From: Ignelater luminosus
Taxonomy: Eukaryota > Arthropoda > Insecta > Coleoptera > Elateridae
Length of the DNA: 64,000 bases
Direction of reading: 5' to 3'
Assembly: GCA_011009095.1 (NCBI GenBank)
Contig: VTPC01001069.1
Coordinates: forward strand, 50,373-114,372
Part shown: positions 53,835-64,000 of the stretch, one piece after another
Numbering within the stretch: position 1 is the first letter of the stretch
Layout: each line of letters begins with the position of its first letter
Made by a program: the position numbers and the translations under genes
Notes under the pieces: generated by a model
The model's input: the letters and a program-made list of their open reading frames with translations, nothing else
Told to the model about the DNA's origin: nothing
Database searches by the model: none

Positions 53835-56084
53835 ATCCTTTATAATAATTGTTATGTAAGTTCACGTTTATGCATTTTTTACGAATTTATGAATGGCTTG
53901 TCTGTTTGGTTAAGGTTTCTTTCTTAAACCTTTTTCTACTTTAGATTTAAAGAAAAGAATTAAAAGAACATAGGAAGTGTCTGTTAAGAGGCGTTGTCTT
54001 TTGTGATTGAGTAACAGATTTTACTTTCCTCAACTACAACGCTGTATTTCCCTCAAATACTGATTTAGTCAAAGTGATCTGATTTTTGTGAACTTTTGCA
54101 TATAGTCATAATTTCACATTCTGAACAAGTTTTCTTAATAACAGTTTGTCGTGTTATGAACGGTCATGGCACTTTGCTTTTACATAAAGTGGTTTTTTCT
54201 CAATTGTCATGATCGTCTTGGATTTTAAAAACTAATCATGTGCTTGAGATTCTTTTCAGACCAAGCAGGGCGATATCCCAAAACATCAAAACGAGATTTA
54301 AAAATGTTTTAACAATTATACCTATAGTGACAGACTATATATTGTAGAGATTGATGTTATTTCTTCTTGAAACAACTGGTGGCCTGTTAGTTTCTTTAAT
54401 ATATGTATTAAATAATATTGTTTTTGGTTTTTATTGTATGTATAATCTCTTTATTTTCACTCAAGGCCACCCACCGAGTTACGTCGGCTTATGACCACTG
54501 GAGTCCTAGTTAAACTAGAGTAAAGTTTACGTTCAAAGTGTTACGGTTTTACGATATCCTGAACTTTTTAAAATTTAAATTCAGCTGAAGTCACTTTTTA
54601 ATGTTTGGTTTAATATTAAGAAATAGAACCCAAAACTTTAGTTAATGTTTTTTGTAATGCATTTATAAACTGAATTATTATAAATTTACTGTTGGTAGAC
54701 TTTTCACCAGTGTGTGTTTCTCATTTATCATACCACATATCATGACTGCGATACATACTGGCTTTTGGTCTCCCCCGGTCTTTAAAGAAAACAATGGCGT
54801 TTAACTAAATAATAATTGTTATTTGTCATTTTTGACCATAGAATCCCAATTGATATCGTTGTCTTGACACATGCGACCTAAGGTAAGATAAAGATTTCTC
54901 TTTAAGCCGGATAAGTTGGTTTGCTGTTAAAACCTTAGAAAGCTATTTTCAATATTTTCAATATTTTCTATCTTTCTTTATTGGTTACAGTTCATAGGCA
55001 GCGAAATATAGTCTCGTGTACTCTGGCGCGCTTTCGAATGCCAAGGATGTTTCATTTTAGTAATTCCGATTTAAATACGAAAATTAGAAAGTATTAAATT
55101 TGAAATTAATTCCACAAATCGAATTATTCTGTAATTAGGTGTGCAGTGTTTGTGTTTCAATTAAAGGTTTAATGGTAGATTCCAAACACGTACCTGTTAA
55201 AACGTACATCCGCCGTGAAGCAATTTTGTTTTATACGTACATTATAATTGCTTTATTGATTAAATCATGAAAGAAAATTCATTATGAATCTTAGCGTATA
55301 ATGAATGATACAAATTAATTGGAGCTAAGGTAATGTCACGATTATGTAGATTATGTAAGAGTTAATTCCCATTTGTCAGGTTGTAATGATTAATAGACAA
55401 AACTAGAGAACGTCTTTACTGATGCATATTGTATTAGTTTAGTGTAATATAATGTCAATTCAATATAAAACTTTAGTGTGGTTTTTTAATATTAGGCCAT
55501 ATTCTCTGACTACTGTGACAATAAATTCTGCCCTTCTGCTTCTTAATATTACAATGAATAGAACTAAGTCGTTATATTCAAATTTTAATCACCATTGATT
55601 TAAACACGAGGTGAATAAACGGCTGAATGCTATTAAACCTCAGTGACTTTAAATAATAAATTGAAAAGGCGACGATGGAAATATATTAAATTATTTCAAG
55701 CTTTAGAAAGCATAATAAACTGTAAATTCAAATGAAGTTTACTATTTATTATACTAATAAAACTGCAAAGCTTTGTGTGTTATTTAAAAGTTACTAAAGT
55801 ATATTAAAAATGATTAGTACTTAACGTCTTCTACGTTTTGGATAACGTTAGAGGAAAAACATGCCATATTAATGATTGTGTTATTAAATTTTAATTAAAA
55901 TTTTATTTGTTCATTCTAGTTTGTAACGACGAGCTTTTGTTTGCTTACCGCTCCATATACTACCATTTGACATTGATTTTACGCATAACGCAAAAACGAA
56001 TAAACCATTTTGTTTTTTATTGATTTTATGGAAAATGAAGTTAGAGGAATATAATATTTATTACTCACAAAATACATGCAGGAA
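53835..56084. other. AT-rich intergenic DNA
   Basis: No frames over about 60 codons with recognisable motifs, no terminal repeats, no RNA genes. Confidence 0.5.
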
Positions 56085-56851
56085 GTGTACCTCACCGATT
56101 TTTTTGAAACTTGGTATATAAGTAGTACGGGTCAAAACATTAGACACATATTTTTTTGTACGAGCTGGGCTTGACATTAAAAGGGTGAAAGCCACTCTCG
56201 AAAATCCGGTAAATTTTATTTGAAGCTCTGTAACTCTCAAATGGTAGTAGATATCGAGATGGTTCAAATTGCAAAGTTTCGTAACTTTTTACCCCTATCA
56301 GGTGGTACAAAGAGATTTATTGTTTAAGTTCACCTTCAACCTCTACCCCCCAAAATCCACTTCCTTTTTTATACTTTTTTATTTTCTCTTGCTGATTTTT
56401 TTGGGGGTTACTTACTACTTACGTGTTTTCTGTTTTTTAAAGTTTACGCTCGTTCGACGAAAACAGATTTTCTAAGGTTTGCTTTTTGCCATATGTTTAT
56501 TTCCGTTTTTAATGTAAAATATAAAGCAGCTTGTAACTTTTGATTATTTCTTGGGGGATTTAGAAATCCTCTGCTTTATATCGAAATACGTTACCTCTGA
56601 TAGTCGAACTGTAAAATATACAAACGCCTTTTGGTGTTATGCTACCAACCAATTTGGACAATTTGACGCAGGTGTTCATCCTTTCTATAGAATGATAGAC
56701 ACCAGTGCGTTGATTTAGAAAACTGTCAATAACTTATATTTGTCATATAAAGAGTACAAAGAGGTTTTTCGTTTACGTTCACCCTCAACCCATACCCCGA
56801 GCGCGAATTTCAAAAAAACAAAAAATACGTAACTCTTTAAATTACATAGTA

Positions 56852-57992
56852 CGAGGGTGGTCTGAAAAGTTTCCGACCTCAACGTGAAGATGGCAGCACT
56901 CGTAAATAAAAGCTACTGAATTTCGTTGTTCATCTGTTGACAGTTACTCACCAAAGTTTCAGCCATTTTGGATGCGCAGTTTTTATGTAACAGTCGTTTG
57001 AGTGAGTTGATGTGAGTTTTTTTGTGAAAATGGACAAAATCGAGTATCGAGCTGTCATTAAATATTTGTTTTTGAAAGGCAATACGCCTTCGCAAATAAA
57101 AGATGAGTTGGATTCTGTGTATGGGGACTCTGCACCATCATTTACCACAGTGAAATTTTAGGCTGCTGAATTTAAACGTGGCCGTAAGAGCTTGGGAGAC
57201 GATGAACGTTCGGGACGTCCAAAAACTGCAACTACCGACGAAAACATCGCCAAAGTTCACCAAATGGTGCTAGACGACCGCCGAATTAAAGTGAGAGAGA
57301 TAGCAGAGGTTATGAACACGTCAAAAGAACGTGTTTGTCACATATTAAATCAACATCTAGGCATGAGAAAGCTGTCCGCGCGTTGGGTGCCGCGTTTGCT
57401 CACCTTAGACTAAAAACGTGTTCGAATGAATATTTCCAAAGCTCTTTTGGCGTAGTTTAGGCGAAATAAATCCGAGTTTTGGCGCCGATTAATTACTGTA
57501 GATGAAACTTGGATACACCATTATACGTCCGAAACAAAAATACAGTCCAAACAGTAGACTGCAAAGGGCTGAAGGCAGAACTTGCAAAAAAACGGCCACA
57601 TTTGCAGAAAAAGAAAATCCTGTTTCACCAAGACAACGCACCGTCTCACACCTCAGCGGTTGCCATGGCGAAAATCCACGAATTACGGTTTAAACTGCTT
57701 GACCATCCGCCTTACTCACCAGATCTAGCCCCAAGCGACTTCTTTTTATTCCCTCATCTAAAAATTGCGCTCGGAGGACAAAGATTTTCGTCAAATGAAG
57801 AGGCAATCACCTTCGTGAACAATTATTTTGCAGAGAAAAATGCCGAGTACTATTTGGACGGGTTACAGAGATGGGAGCATCACTGGGAGAAGTGTGTAGA
57901 GTTACAAGGAGACTATGTTGAAAAATAAAAAAAAATTTCAGAAAAAATGTCTTGTATCTTTGTTAGGTCGGAAACTTTTCAGACCACCCTCG
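56852..57992 (+). mobile_element. mariner family 1, copy 3 (internally deleted)
   Basis: CGAGGGTGGTCTGAAAAGTT inverted ends, TA on both sides (56850-56851 and 57993-57994). 1141 bases, about 145 shorter than copy 2 because of an internal deletion near 57567. Plus orientation, opposite to copies 1 and 2. Confidence 0.9.
57030..57928 (+). pseudogene. mariner DD34D transposase, copy 3 (deleted)
   Basis: Starts MDKIEYRAVIKYLFLKGNTP. Stops replace the Trp of KFWAAEF (TAG near 57160), the Gln of TLDQKR (TAA near 57411) and the Gln of LLAQFRR (TAG near 57454). The first-aspartate region is readable (VDETWIHHYTSETK, about 57499-57540). About 140 bases between QSKQ and KAELAKKRPH are deleted near 57567, removing the WDSHGVILIDYLQKGKTITG segment. 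The C-terminal part is open and complete: LFHQDNAPSHTS, YSPDLAPSDFFLFP and the end GLQRWEHHWEKCVELQGDYV followed by EK and TAA at 57926-57928. This copy shows the family's natural stop codon, which copy 2 has lost. Confidence 0.88.
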
Positions 57993-58330
57993 TAAGTAAC
58001 CCCAAAATAAATCAGCAAGAGAAAATAAAAAGTATAAAAAAAGGAAGTAGATTTCGGGGGGTGGGGATTGAGGGTGCACGTAAACAAAAAATCTCTTTGT
58101 ATCACCTGATAGGGGATAAAAGGCTACGAAACTTTGCAATTTGAACCATCTCGATATCTACTACTGTTTGAGAATTACAGAGATTCAACTAAAATTTACC
58201 GGATTTTCGAGAGTGGCTTTCACCCTCTTAATGTTGAGCACAGCTGATACAAAAAAATATGTGTTTAATGTTTTGACCCGTACTACATATATACCAAGTT
58301 TCAAAAAAACCGGTAATGTATACGTCGTGT

Positions 58331-59510
58331 ATGTCCCTTGTGAAACTTATGAAAGCAACAAATAAAAATAAAACGGACGGCACACACAAAAGAAATTACA
58401 GAAATACCAATACTACTTCGAAGTGCTTAAATCTATAAAAACAGCTATCACGGTAACGATGTTGTTCCTATACCGACACTCATGTTGTCCGTAAGCCGTT
58501 TCAGGCCATTCCTGAGAACAGTATTTGGTTTTACAAAAACATTACATTACTTTTTATAGTATCAAGTTGTGAAGGTGTCCTTTCTTATTGATGGGGTATC
58601 CACTTATTTGAATAGACAATATTACTTTGGTAGAAATTAATAGGTTCCAGTATTAAAGGTTTAAGAATCAAAAATTACTCTACTACATTAATTAAAACCC
58701 TTAGGTTTAGATTTTTGTTAAAATCTTAGAGATATTATCAAGACGTCTGGTATGTTTTGAAATCACAACTTTACTTATGGAAGCTTTTCTTACATCTTCT
58801 AGGTGAACAAGTAATAATTGTTTTTTGCACTTTGTAGTCTGAGATTTACAATAAATGTTTTATTAATGTTCGTCTATTTCTTTAACAGTTTAAGCTGACC
58901 TTCAATATTTTACACTTTGTTGATGTGCACTAGAACATTTCAAATGTATAACAAATATGTTACACGTTTTTAGAACTTTATCTTGTTTCCTTCTGTCTTT
59001 GTTTTATACCTTCAACATTTACTTTATGCTTACGGCAAGTAAGTACTATATTTTGTTTTTGGCACCTAACCTGAATGCCTGTTAATCTTGCTAGTGTTCG
59101 TTTCTAGTGTATTATGAGTGTGCAAGATTCTTAACAAATTGATTAACAAACAATCTTTGTTAAACAATTCCTTATAATTTTGTCTGGGAGTAGATCGATG
59201 CAGCAAGAATCAATGTTGTAGACAATTTTTAGGCGAGTTATTTATTTTATTCATACTTACTTATGTGGAACTCCATGTTGACAAATTGCAGTAATAAAAT
59301 ATACAATTCCAATATCTGTAACGTAACCTCGCGTTACAGCTACCTATATTGAAGACCCACTTACGGTCTGTCCAACTAACTACAGTCGTGGCCTTGGATC
59401 GTGAGCGAATGAGGGGGAGGGCAGATTAAATAAGCAGACAACACAATAAATTTAAACAATTCTATTGATGTCAAGACAAATTAGTAAAAATACAAATAGC
59501 GTATAATATA
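58331..59510. other. AT-rich intergenic DNA
   Basis: No recognisable gene. GCGTTACAGC...GTGAGCGAATGAGGGGGAGG at 59330-59430 is less AT-rich; nothing assigned. Confidence 0.45.
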
Positions 59511-60815
59511 AAGGGTTTTCCAATAAGAGGTGTTATTTTGATATTCAAAGAAAAGTGCCATTTTTTAATATAAATGATCGGATGTTTATTTCATTATAAA
59601 GAGAAAGGTATGCCGTTAATAGTGGAAAATAACCTCAGGCAAATGACCACCACGACCACGCTTACAGGACAATATCCTTTTCATGAAATTTTCCATAACC
59701 AAATCGCAAAGTGGCTGCCCTATGTCCTCGATAGCCTCACGAATTCCATCTTTGAGGTCTTGAATCGACGCTGGGCTGTTGGCGTAGACCTTCTCTTTCA
59801 CGTGGCCCCAAAGAAAGAAGTCGCAAGGTGTTAAATCACAAGATCTCGGTGGCCAATTGTGATCACCTCTTCGAGAGATAACACGGTCCGGAAACTTTTT
59901 CCGTAAAAGATCAATGGTTTCGTTGCTTGTGTGGCACGTAGCGCCGTCTTGTTGAAAGTAAACGTTGTCCAGATCAATACCATCCAATTCCGGCCATAAA
60001 AAATCGTTAATCATCTCTCGATAGCGCAATCCAGTCACCGTAACTGTTGCTCCAGCCTCATTTTCGAAAAAGTAAGGTCCAATGACTCCGCCGGACCATA
60101 AACCGCACCAAACAGTCACACGTTGAGGATAGAGAGACTTTTCAACAATAACTCTTGGATTTTCTGAGCCCCAGATCCGACAATTTTGCTTGTTGACGAA
60201 GCCACCGAGGTGGAAATGGGCCTCATCACTCAAGATGATTTTTCGATGGAATTCTGGATCATTTTCATGCATTTCAACGACCCAATCAGCAAAGACACGA
60301 CGTTGTTGATGATCGGCCGGCTTGAGTTCTTGTGTTAACTGGACTTTATAAGCCTTAAGACCCAAATCTTTATGCAAAATACGGTGTAATGACGTTTGTG
60401 GAATGGCTAATTCCAAAGAACGACGAGGAATGGACAAACCTGGGTTTTCTTTAACACTTTCGGCTACAACAGCAATATTCTCGGCTGTTCTTGAGCGACG
60501 TGCACGGGTTTTATTCTTCACATCACTAACTTGTCCCAAGAGCTCGAATTATTTCACCAATTTCTGTATTGCGGTCCGACAAGGTGTTTCACGGTGACCC
60601 AAAAATGTTCGAGTTTTACGAACCGTCTCTGCCAAATTTTCACCATTTTTATAGTAAATTTTAATAATTTCAATGCGTTGTTGAAGCGTGTATCGTTCCA
60701 TATTTATTAATGGCGTAGTTTCTACTTGTCAAATGTCAAAAAATGATAGCTTCAAAAGTGACATCTACCGAAATAGCGGGCTATTCAAAATAACACCTCT
60801 TATTGGAAAACCCTT
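59511..60815 (-). mobile_element. DD41D Tc1/mariner element, copy 1
   Basis: Inverted ends AAGGGTTTTCCAATAAGAGG with TA target sites (59509-59510 and 60816-60817). The similarity of the ends covers about 30 bases (through GTGTTATTTTGA). 1305 bases. One long transposase gene on the minus strand. A second copy begins at 63872. Confidence 0.92.
59616..60701 (-). pseudogene. DD41D transposase, one nonsense codon
   Basis: Starts at ATG 60701 (MERYTLQQRIEIIKIYYKNG) and ends at TAA 59616-59618: 361 codons, full length. A single stop (TAA near 60549, in QKLVK-stop-FELLG) interrupts the helix-turn-helix region; downstream there is an open frame from Met 60539. Features: second helix-turn-helix with SIPRRSLELAIPQTSLHRIL, catalytic SDEAHFHLGGFVNKQNCRIW (first Asp), VYFQQDGATCHTS (second Asp) and RSCDLTPCDFFLWGHVKEKV (third Asp, 41 residues between it and the second, counted from the translation). 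DD41D spacing is known from rosa-like Tc1/mariner transposases. Catalysis residues are intact, so one base change separates this gene from an uninterrupted frame. The gene fills the element and is transcribed toward the left end. Confidence 0.9.
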
Positions 60816-61549
60816 TATTATCAAAAAAAAATTATCAAAACATATTATAAAATTATTTAGTACATAATCTACAATTAGGAACTTGAAATAAACACTACTT
60901 AATAGCAAATCCAAGCCTAAATAAAAAAAACTAGCAAATGAAAGGGCGCCAAGTATTAAGTAATTTTATACTATTAAAAAAAATTTTAAAAATGATACTT
61001 TAACTTCATGAAAAAATTTTAGCATAATAAAATTTGAAATACTATTTAATCTAATTAAAGTTTATAAGCATTCAATAAATTTTAAATTCTCAAAACATTA
61101 CAGAAGTTTATTGCAATTACAAAAAAAATATAAGCGACAGGAACACAATATCAGAACAAATAGATAATAAACTTACTTGAACATGAAGATTCAGCTGATA
61201 TAGCGCTATGTCAGACCGAAAAAATATTGATTCTTTATAACCTGAAAAGGAATTCAAAACACAAAACTGTTCTTATATTTTGCGACCCATCACTTTTGAA
61301 ATCATTAAAACAACAAATTTTATTTAAAGTTACTATTAAAAATATAAAAATTAATTTTTATTCACAGAATCTTTTCATGAAATGGATTTTTCGAAACTTT
61401 AAAAAAATTAACTCTAAGCTTTTCAGAGCGCCGGAAAAAATCTTAAAGCAAAAAAATTAAATAAAATAATTAAAATGAAATGGTTTAACAAAACAAATAA
61501 AAAGTTGTTTACAAAGTAATTCCCTAAACTACAGGTAACTCATTCATTA

Positions 61550-61840
61550 TTGTTAAATGTTCCTGAAGAAAAAAATTACAAAGATACAAAGTTAACGGTC
61601 TCGCACTACATGATGAGACGGGCAGCCGTTTCCACGATCCGAGGAAGAAACCCCAAGAGCGCTGACATCTCCTGTAAGCTGGTCCTCTTAAGGAAGCTAC
61701 CGGTTCTCCCCAAAGAACTGCGGGCTTTCCCAAAGAAGCTATGGAGGACACGCAAACAGGTGAGAGTAAAAAGACTAGCCAGACCAACATACCTTCAGTG
61801 TAATTTAAGCTTCTTAACAAAGTCCAAGAAAGTGAAATAA
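61550..61840 (+). CDS. unassigned open frame, 96 codons
   Basis: A plus-strand frame MLNVPEEKNYKDTKLTVSHY, MMRRAAVSTIRGRNPKSADI, VLPKELRAFPKKLWRTRKQV; strongly basic. The opposite strand is also open over 61952-61524 (142 codons) but gives a hydrophobic, Leu/Ser/Cys-rich peptide typical of an antisense shadow. A donor-like CAGGTGAGAG lies at about 61757. No domain was recognised. It might be part of a decayed retroelement with the next frame. Low confidence that it is real. Confidence 0.25.
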   Translation: MLNVPEEKNYKDTKLTVSHYMMRRAAVSTIRGRNPKSADISCKLVLLRKLPVLPKELRAFPKKLWRTRKQVRVKRLARPTYLQCNLSFLTKSKKVK

Positions 61841-61951
61841 TCCAAAGTTGATGAAGAGAGTTCCACGAGGTAGTGCACGCACACACCCGCAAAAAACTAA
61901 TCACTTCCCCACAAAATAGGGAAAATAAAAATAAACGGTTAGAACTGTACA

Positions 61952-62197
61952 ATGAACACTGAACAGCACGTCAGTCTCCCACAAGGTGAGTTCTTAAACT
62001 GCCCCCCGTCTCAATTCGAAGTGAGATTCGGCCGGAAAATGCACAACCTCCAACCAATAACCATTCAGAAAGTCAGTCTGAAGACACCAAAGGAATATTT
62101 GGCAACTGCAGATTGGTCCAAAAATTACAAAGAGAATCTAACCTTCGGAAAACTAATCTCAAAAATATCACCCGGAACACGCATTCCTATAAGATAA
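61952..62197 (+). CDS. unassigned open frame, 81 codons
   Basis: MNTEQHVSLPQGEFLNCPPS, QFEVRFGRKMHNLQPITIQK, YLATADWSKNYKENLTFGKL. Plus strand, about 110 bases after the previous frame. The composition is protein-like and richer in G and C than the flanks. PPSQFEVRFGRK faintly recalls the SPFEVLFGR motif near the end of retroelement integrases, but nothing else supports this. Unassigned. Confidence 0.25.
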   Translation: MNTEQHVSLPQGEFLNCPPSQFEVRFGRKMHNLQPITIQKVSLKTPKEYLATADWSKNYKENLTFGKLISKISPGTRIPIR

Positions 62198-63245
62198 AGA
62201 TATATATCAATGAAAACAATAGAAACAGTAATAAGGAAAACAGAAAATTGGTTCAAAACCTAATAAGTGAATAGGAAATTTAGACAAAAGGCTACTGTAT
62301 CAAAATCTCAGAAAAATTCGCCTGCAAATAGCCTTAATTAACCAAAACTGATACAATCAATCCGGAATCTAATAGTTACTCAATAGCTGACGGAGCGTTA
62401 ATAGATAATCTCGGTTAATTAGCTGAAAATAAATAAATGTCAAACAGAATTATCAAACGAGAAAAATCATACACACAAGCAGAAATTAATTCTACAAAAG
62501 CAAAAGAAGTTGCTTAAAATACATCTGGCAACTAGAGATAACTATAGATTACAAGATACGATCAATCCTGGCCATCCCAGAGTAATTACAATGAAATAAT
62601 TCTTAAGATTTTTAATACAAGGAAAATTCCTATGTGCAACATAAATTTAATACAAGCCAATTTATAAGAAATTTCATTTCAATGATATATAAGGTGGTCT
62701 AAAAGTATATATTTTTGTACGAATTCTTATAGGAATTGTGAAATAGATTAAAGTTAATAAACGACAACCGGTGAATATAACCGGAGTTAGTGAGGATAAG
62801 GACCCATGTTAGGTTCATAAAAAATGAACGTAACATAACATAACCTTACTTTATTTTCAAGACGCGGTTCGATATTATTTTTAAAGGCATAAATAACTAG
62901 CTAATTTGATCCAAGGTCCAAACAGAAATTGTAACTTTTATTCTTCGTCCAACATCAGAATTTCTAAGTGTTTGCGCAATGTAAGCAGAGTTACAAAATG
63001 AACAGCTTAATTTATAAATTCCAAATTTTATGAATCATGATATCGTGCATTTGATAGAGTTCTTAAGATGTTGACACTGGTTTTGAATGTTACTTTGTGT
63101 TGGTTTGTTTTGTTTAAAACTCCAACAATCTTCTCTGAACGGATAAAAAGTTAACGTTCTTGGATGCTGCGTTAAGTTGATTCACCTACTGAATAGCTAT
63201 TTTATAATTGTGTTTGATAAAAGTGTCAGTCATGTTTAGGTCTAA

Positions 63246-63754
63246 AGGCCGTCTGATATGATGCTAAATTTAGTATAGAATTTGTGTAACAAAATTTTGT
63301 GCAAAATCTTGCATGGTGTTATACACATTTTATACAAAAATTAGTACTAAATTTTGTGGTATCATCCTTTAGAACGTGTTTTATGATAAATTATGTCTAT
63401 AAAAGTGCGCATAATTCTACGGCGTATTTTGAAGAGGAGACGAGTTTATGCAACACGTTCTGCACGATGCGTTTATTGTTTATTGTTTGTAATTTGCCTA
63501 TTAATCACACGCTAATTAAACTTTTATTTAACTCTTTGAAGGTACATACTTACTACCTAATAATATCAAGGCACAGTAAAATTAGTTAGGTTAGGTGTAT
63601 TTTAGGTTAATGTTACAAAACAACTGAGCGTGCGCATCCGACAATGTCAGACGACGCAACGTCGAAGATTTTGCACAAAATTTAGTTCTTCAAATTTTAG
63701 TACAGAATTTGTAGCAGAAATTTTATTTAAATTTAGCATCATGTCAGACGACCT
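63246..63754. mobile_element. MITE with ~27-bp inverted ends
   Basis: Inverted ends AGGCCGTCTGATATGATGCT and AGGTCGTCTGACATGATGCT, continuing as AAATTTA. Flanked by TAA (63243-63245 and 63755-63757), a TWA-type target that would fit PIF/Harbinger. Sub-terminal words such as ACAAAATTTTGTGCAAAATC recur in both halves. About 509 bases, no transposase. Confidence 0.75.
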
Positions 63755-63871
63755 TAAGAAGTTAATGCGTCTATTGTATTCTGTTTCTAGTGTCAACTTT
63801 ATTTTCAGGTGTAAACTCTTAATAAGGTTTAAAAAAACTATCAAAACATGCTAAAGCATCATCTACATATA

Positions 63872-64000
63872 AAGGGTTTTCCAATAAGAGGTGTTATTTT
63901 GATATTCAAAGAAAAGTGCCATTTTTTAATATGAATGATCGGATGTTTATTTCATTATAAAAAGGAAGGTATGCCGTTAATAGTGGAAAATAACATCAGG
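63872..64000 (-). mobile_element. DD41D element, copy 2, cut by the window edge
   Basis: TA then AAGGGTTTTCCAATAAGAGG, nearly identical to the first 130 bases of the copy at 59511. Same orientation. Only the left end and gene end are visible. Confidence 0.9.
63977..64000 (-). CDS. DD41D transposase C-terminus, copy 2 (partial)
   Basis: The last codons read PDVIFHY-stop on the minus strand, against PEVIFHY in copy 1 (one Glu to Asp change). The remainder lies beyond base 64000, so whether this copy is intact cannot be judged here. Confidence 0.8.
   Translation of the reverse strand, partial: PDVIFHY

Larger units (their letters stand above)
56085..58330. mobile_element. foldback element 2 with long inverted arms
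   Basis: The left arm 56085-56420 is the reverse complement of the right arm 57995-58325 (about 330 bases, recognisable throughout, for example AACTTGGTATATAAGTAGTA, CTCGAAAATCCGGTAAATTT and GATATCGAGATGGTTCAAAT on the left). The spacer 56421-56851 holds a third, degenerate piece of the same arm sequence (GAGTACAAAGAGGTTTTTCG and TTCACCCTCAACCCATACCC, about 56750-56801). Mariner copy 3 sits at the border of spacer and right arm. Confidence 0.8.
60818..63245. other. AT-rich DNA with two unassigned coding-like stretches
   Basis: Apart from the frames at 61550-61840 and 61952-62197, nothing is recognised. The stretch 61590-62110 is clearly less AT-rich than its surroundings. Confidence 0.4.

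Noticed and set aside
61524..61952. 142-codon minus-strand frame (MYSSNRLFLFSLFCG)
   Set aside because: Hydrophobic, Leu/Ser/Cys-rich and antisense to more plausible plus-strand frames; treated as a shadow.
1..64000. tRNA, rRNA, riboswitch, bacterial operon, CRISPR array or phage genes
   Set aside because: None found on either strand by eye. The content is entirely eukaryotic mobile elements and AT-rich spacer.

Overview
This looks like a gene-poor, AT-rich stretch of an insect nuclear genome. The evidence is the transposon content: mariner DD34D, DD41D Tc1/mariner, piggyBac, P/THAP9-like, PIF/Harbinger, two kinds of hAT-like remnant, CR1/Jockey-like LINEs, a Penelope-like element, Ty3/Gypsy and solo LTRs. 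No conserved host gene, rRNA or tRNA could be recognised, and nothing here is prokaryotic. The species and order cannot be fixed from the sequence; the mix fits beetles, bugs or other TE-rich insects.

Layout. 1-2.3 kb: a CGGBP1-like hAT fragment and a piggyBac relic. 4.9-10 kb: a minus-strand LINE (A) split by a Tc1-like element with long inverted repeats (5538-6848) and a P/THAP element (7564-9879). 13.7-17.5 kb: a second piggyBac relic with TTAA target sites, carrying a mariner and itself sitting inside a further inverted-repeat element. 18.9-22.3 kb: a DUF4371 hAT fragment, a mariner tail, an inverted pair of an unassigned repeat-protein family, and a minus-strand LTR with its primer-binding site. 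24.3-28.9 kb: mariner copy 2 and LINE B. 29.3-33.8 kb: a 4.5-kb Ty3/Gypsy element with both LTRs, gag, protease, RT, RNase H and integrase. 35.6-40.3 kb: a Tc1/mariner helix-turn-helix fragment, a Penelope-like relic with GIY-YIG endonuclease, and a GC-rich LTR-like block holding a 14-bp-periodic TTCCCGCC array. 41.1-43.5 kb: a foldback element with a Harbinger element inserted in one arm. 47.6-48.9 kb: a second mariner family. 51.2-52.1 kb: an LTR related to the one at 21-22 kb, in opposite orientation. 56.1-58.3 kb: a second foldback with mariner copy 3 inside. 59.5-60.8 kb: an almost intact DD41D element whose sister copy starts at 63872 and leaves the window. 63.2-63.75 kb: a MITE.

The genes are a stack of selfish elements and do not form a pathway. 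Every transposase or polymerase seen has at least one stop or frameshift. The closest to functional are the DD41D transposase (one nonsense codon) and the Gypsy element, whose gag/protease junction keeps a canonical -1 slippery heptamer in the right frame. Several insertions can be ordered in time because the interrupted host element or a paired arm shows the empty site. No convincing new biological system was found. The least explained pieces are the coding-like stretches at 53288-53815 and 61550-62197, the inverted protein-family pair at 20330-20970, and the TTCCCGCC array.
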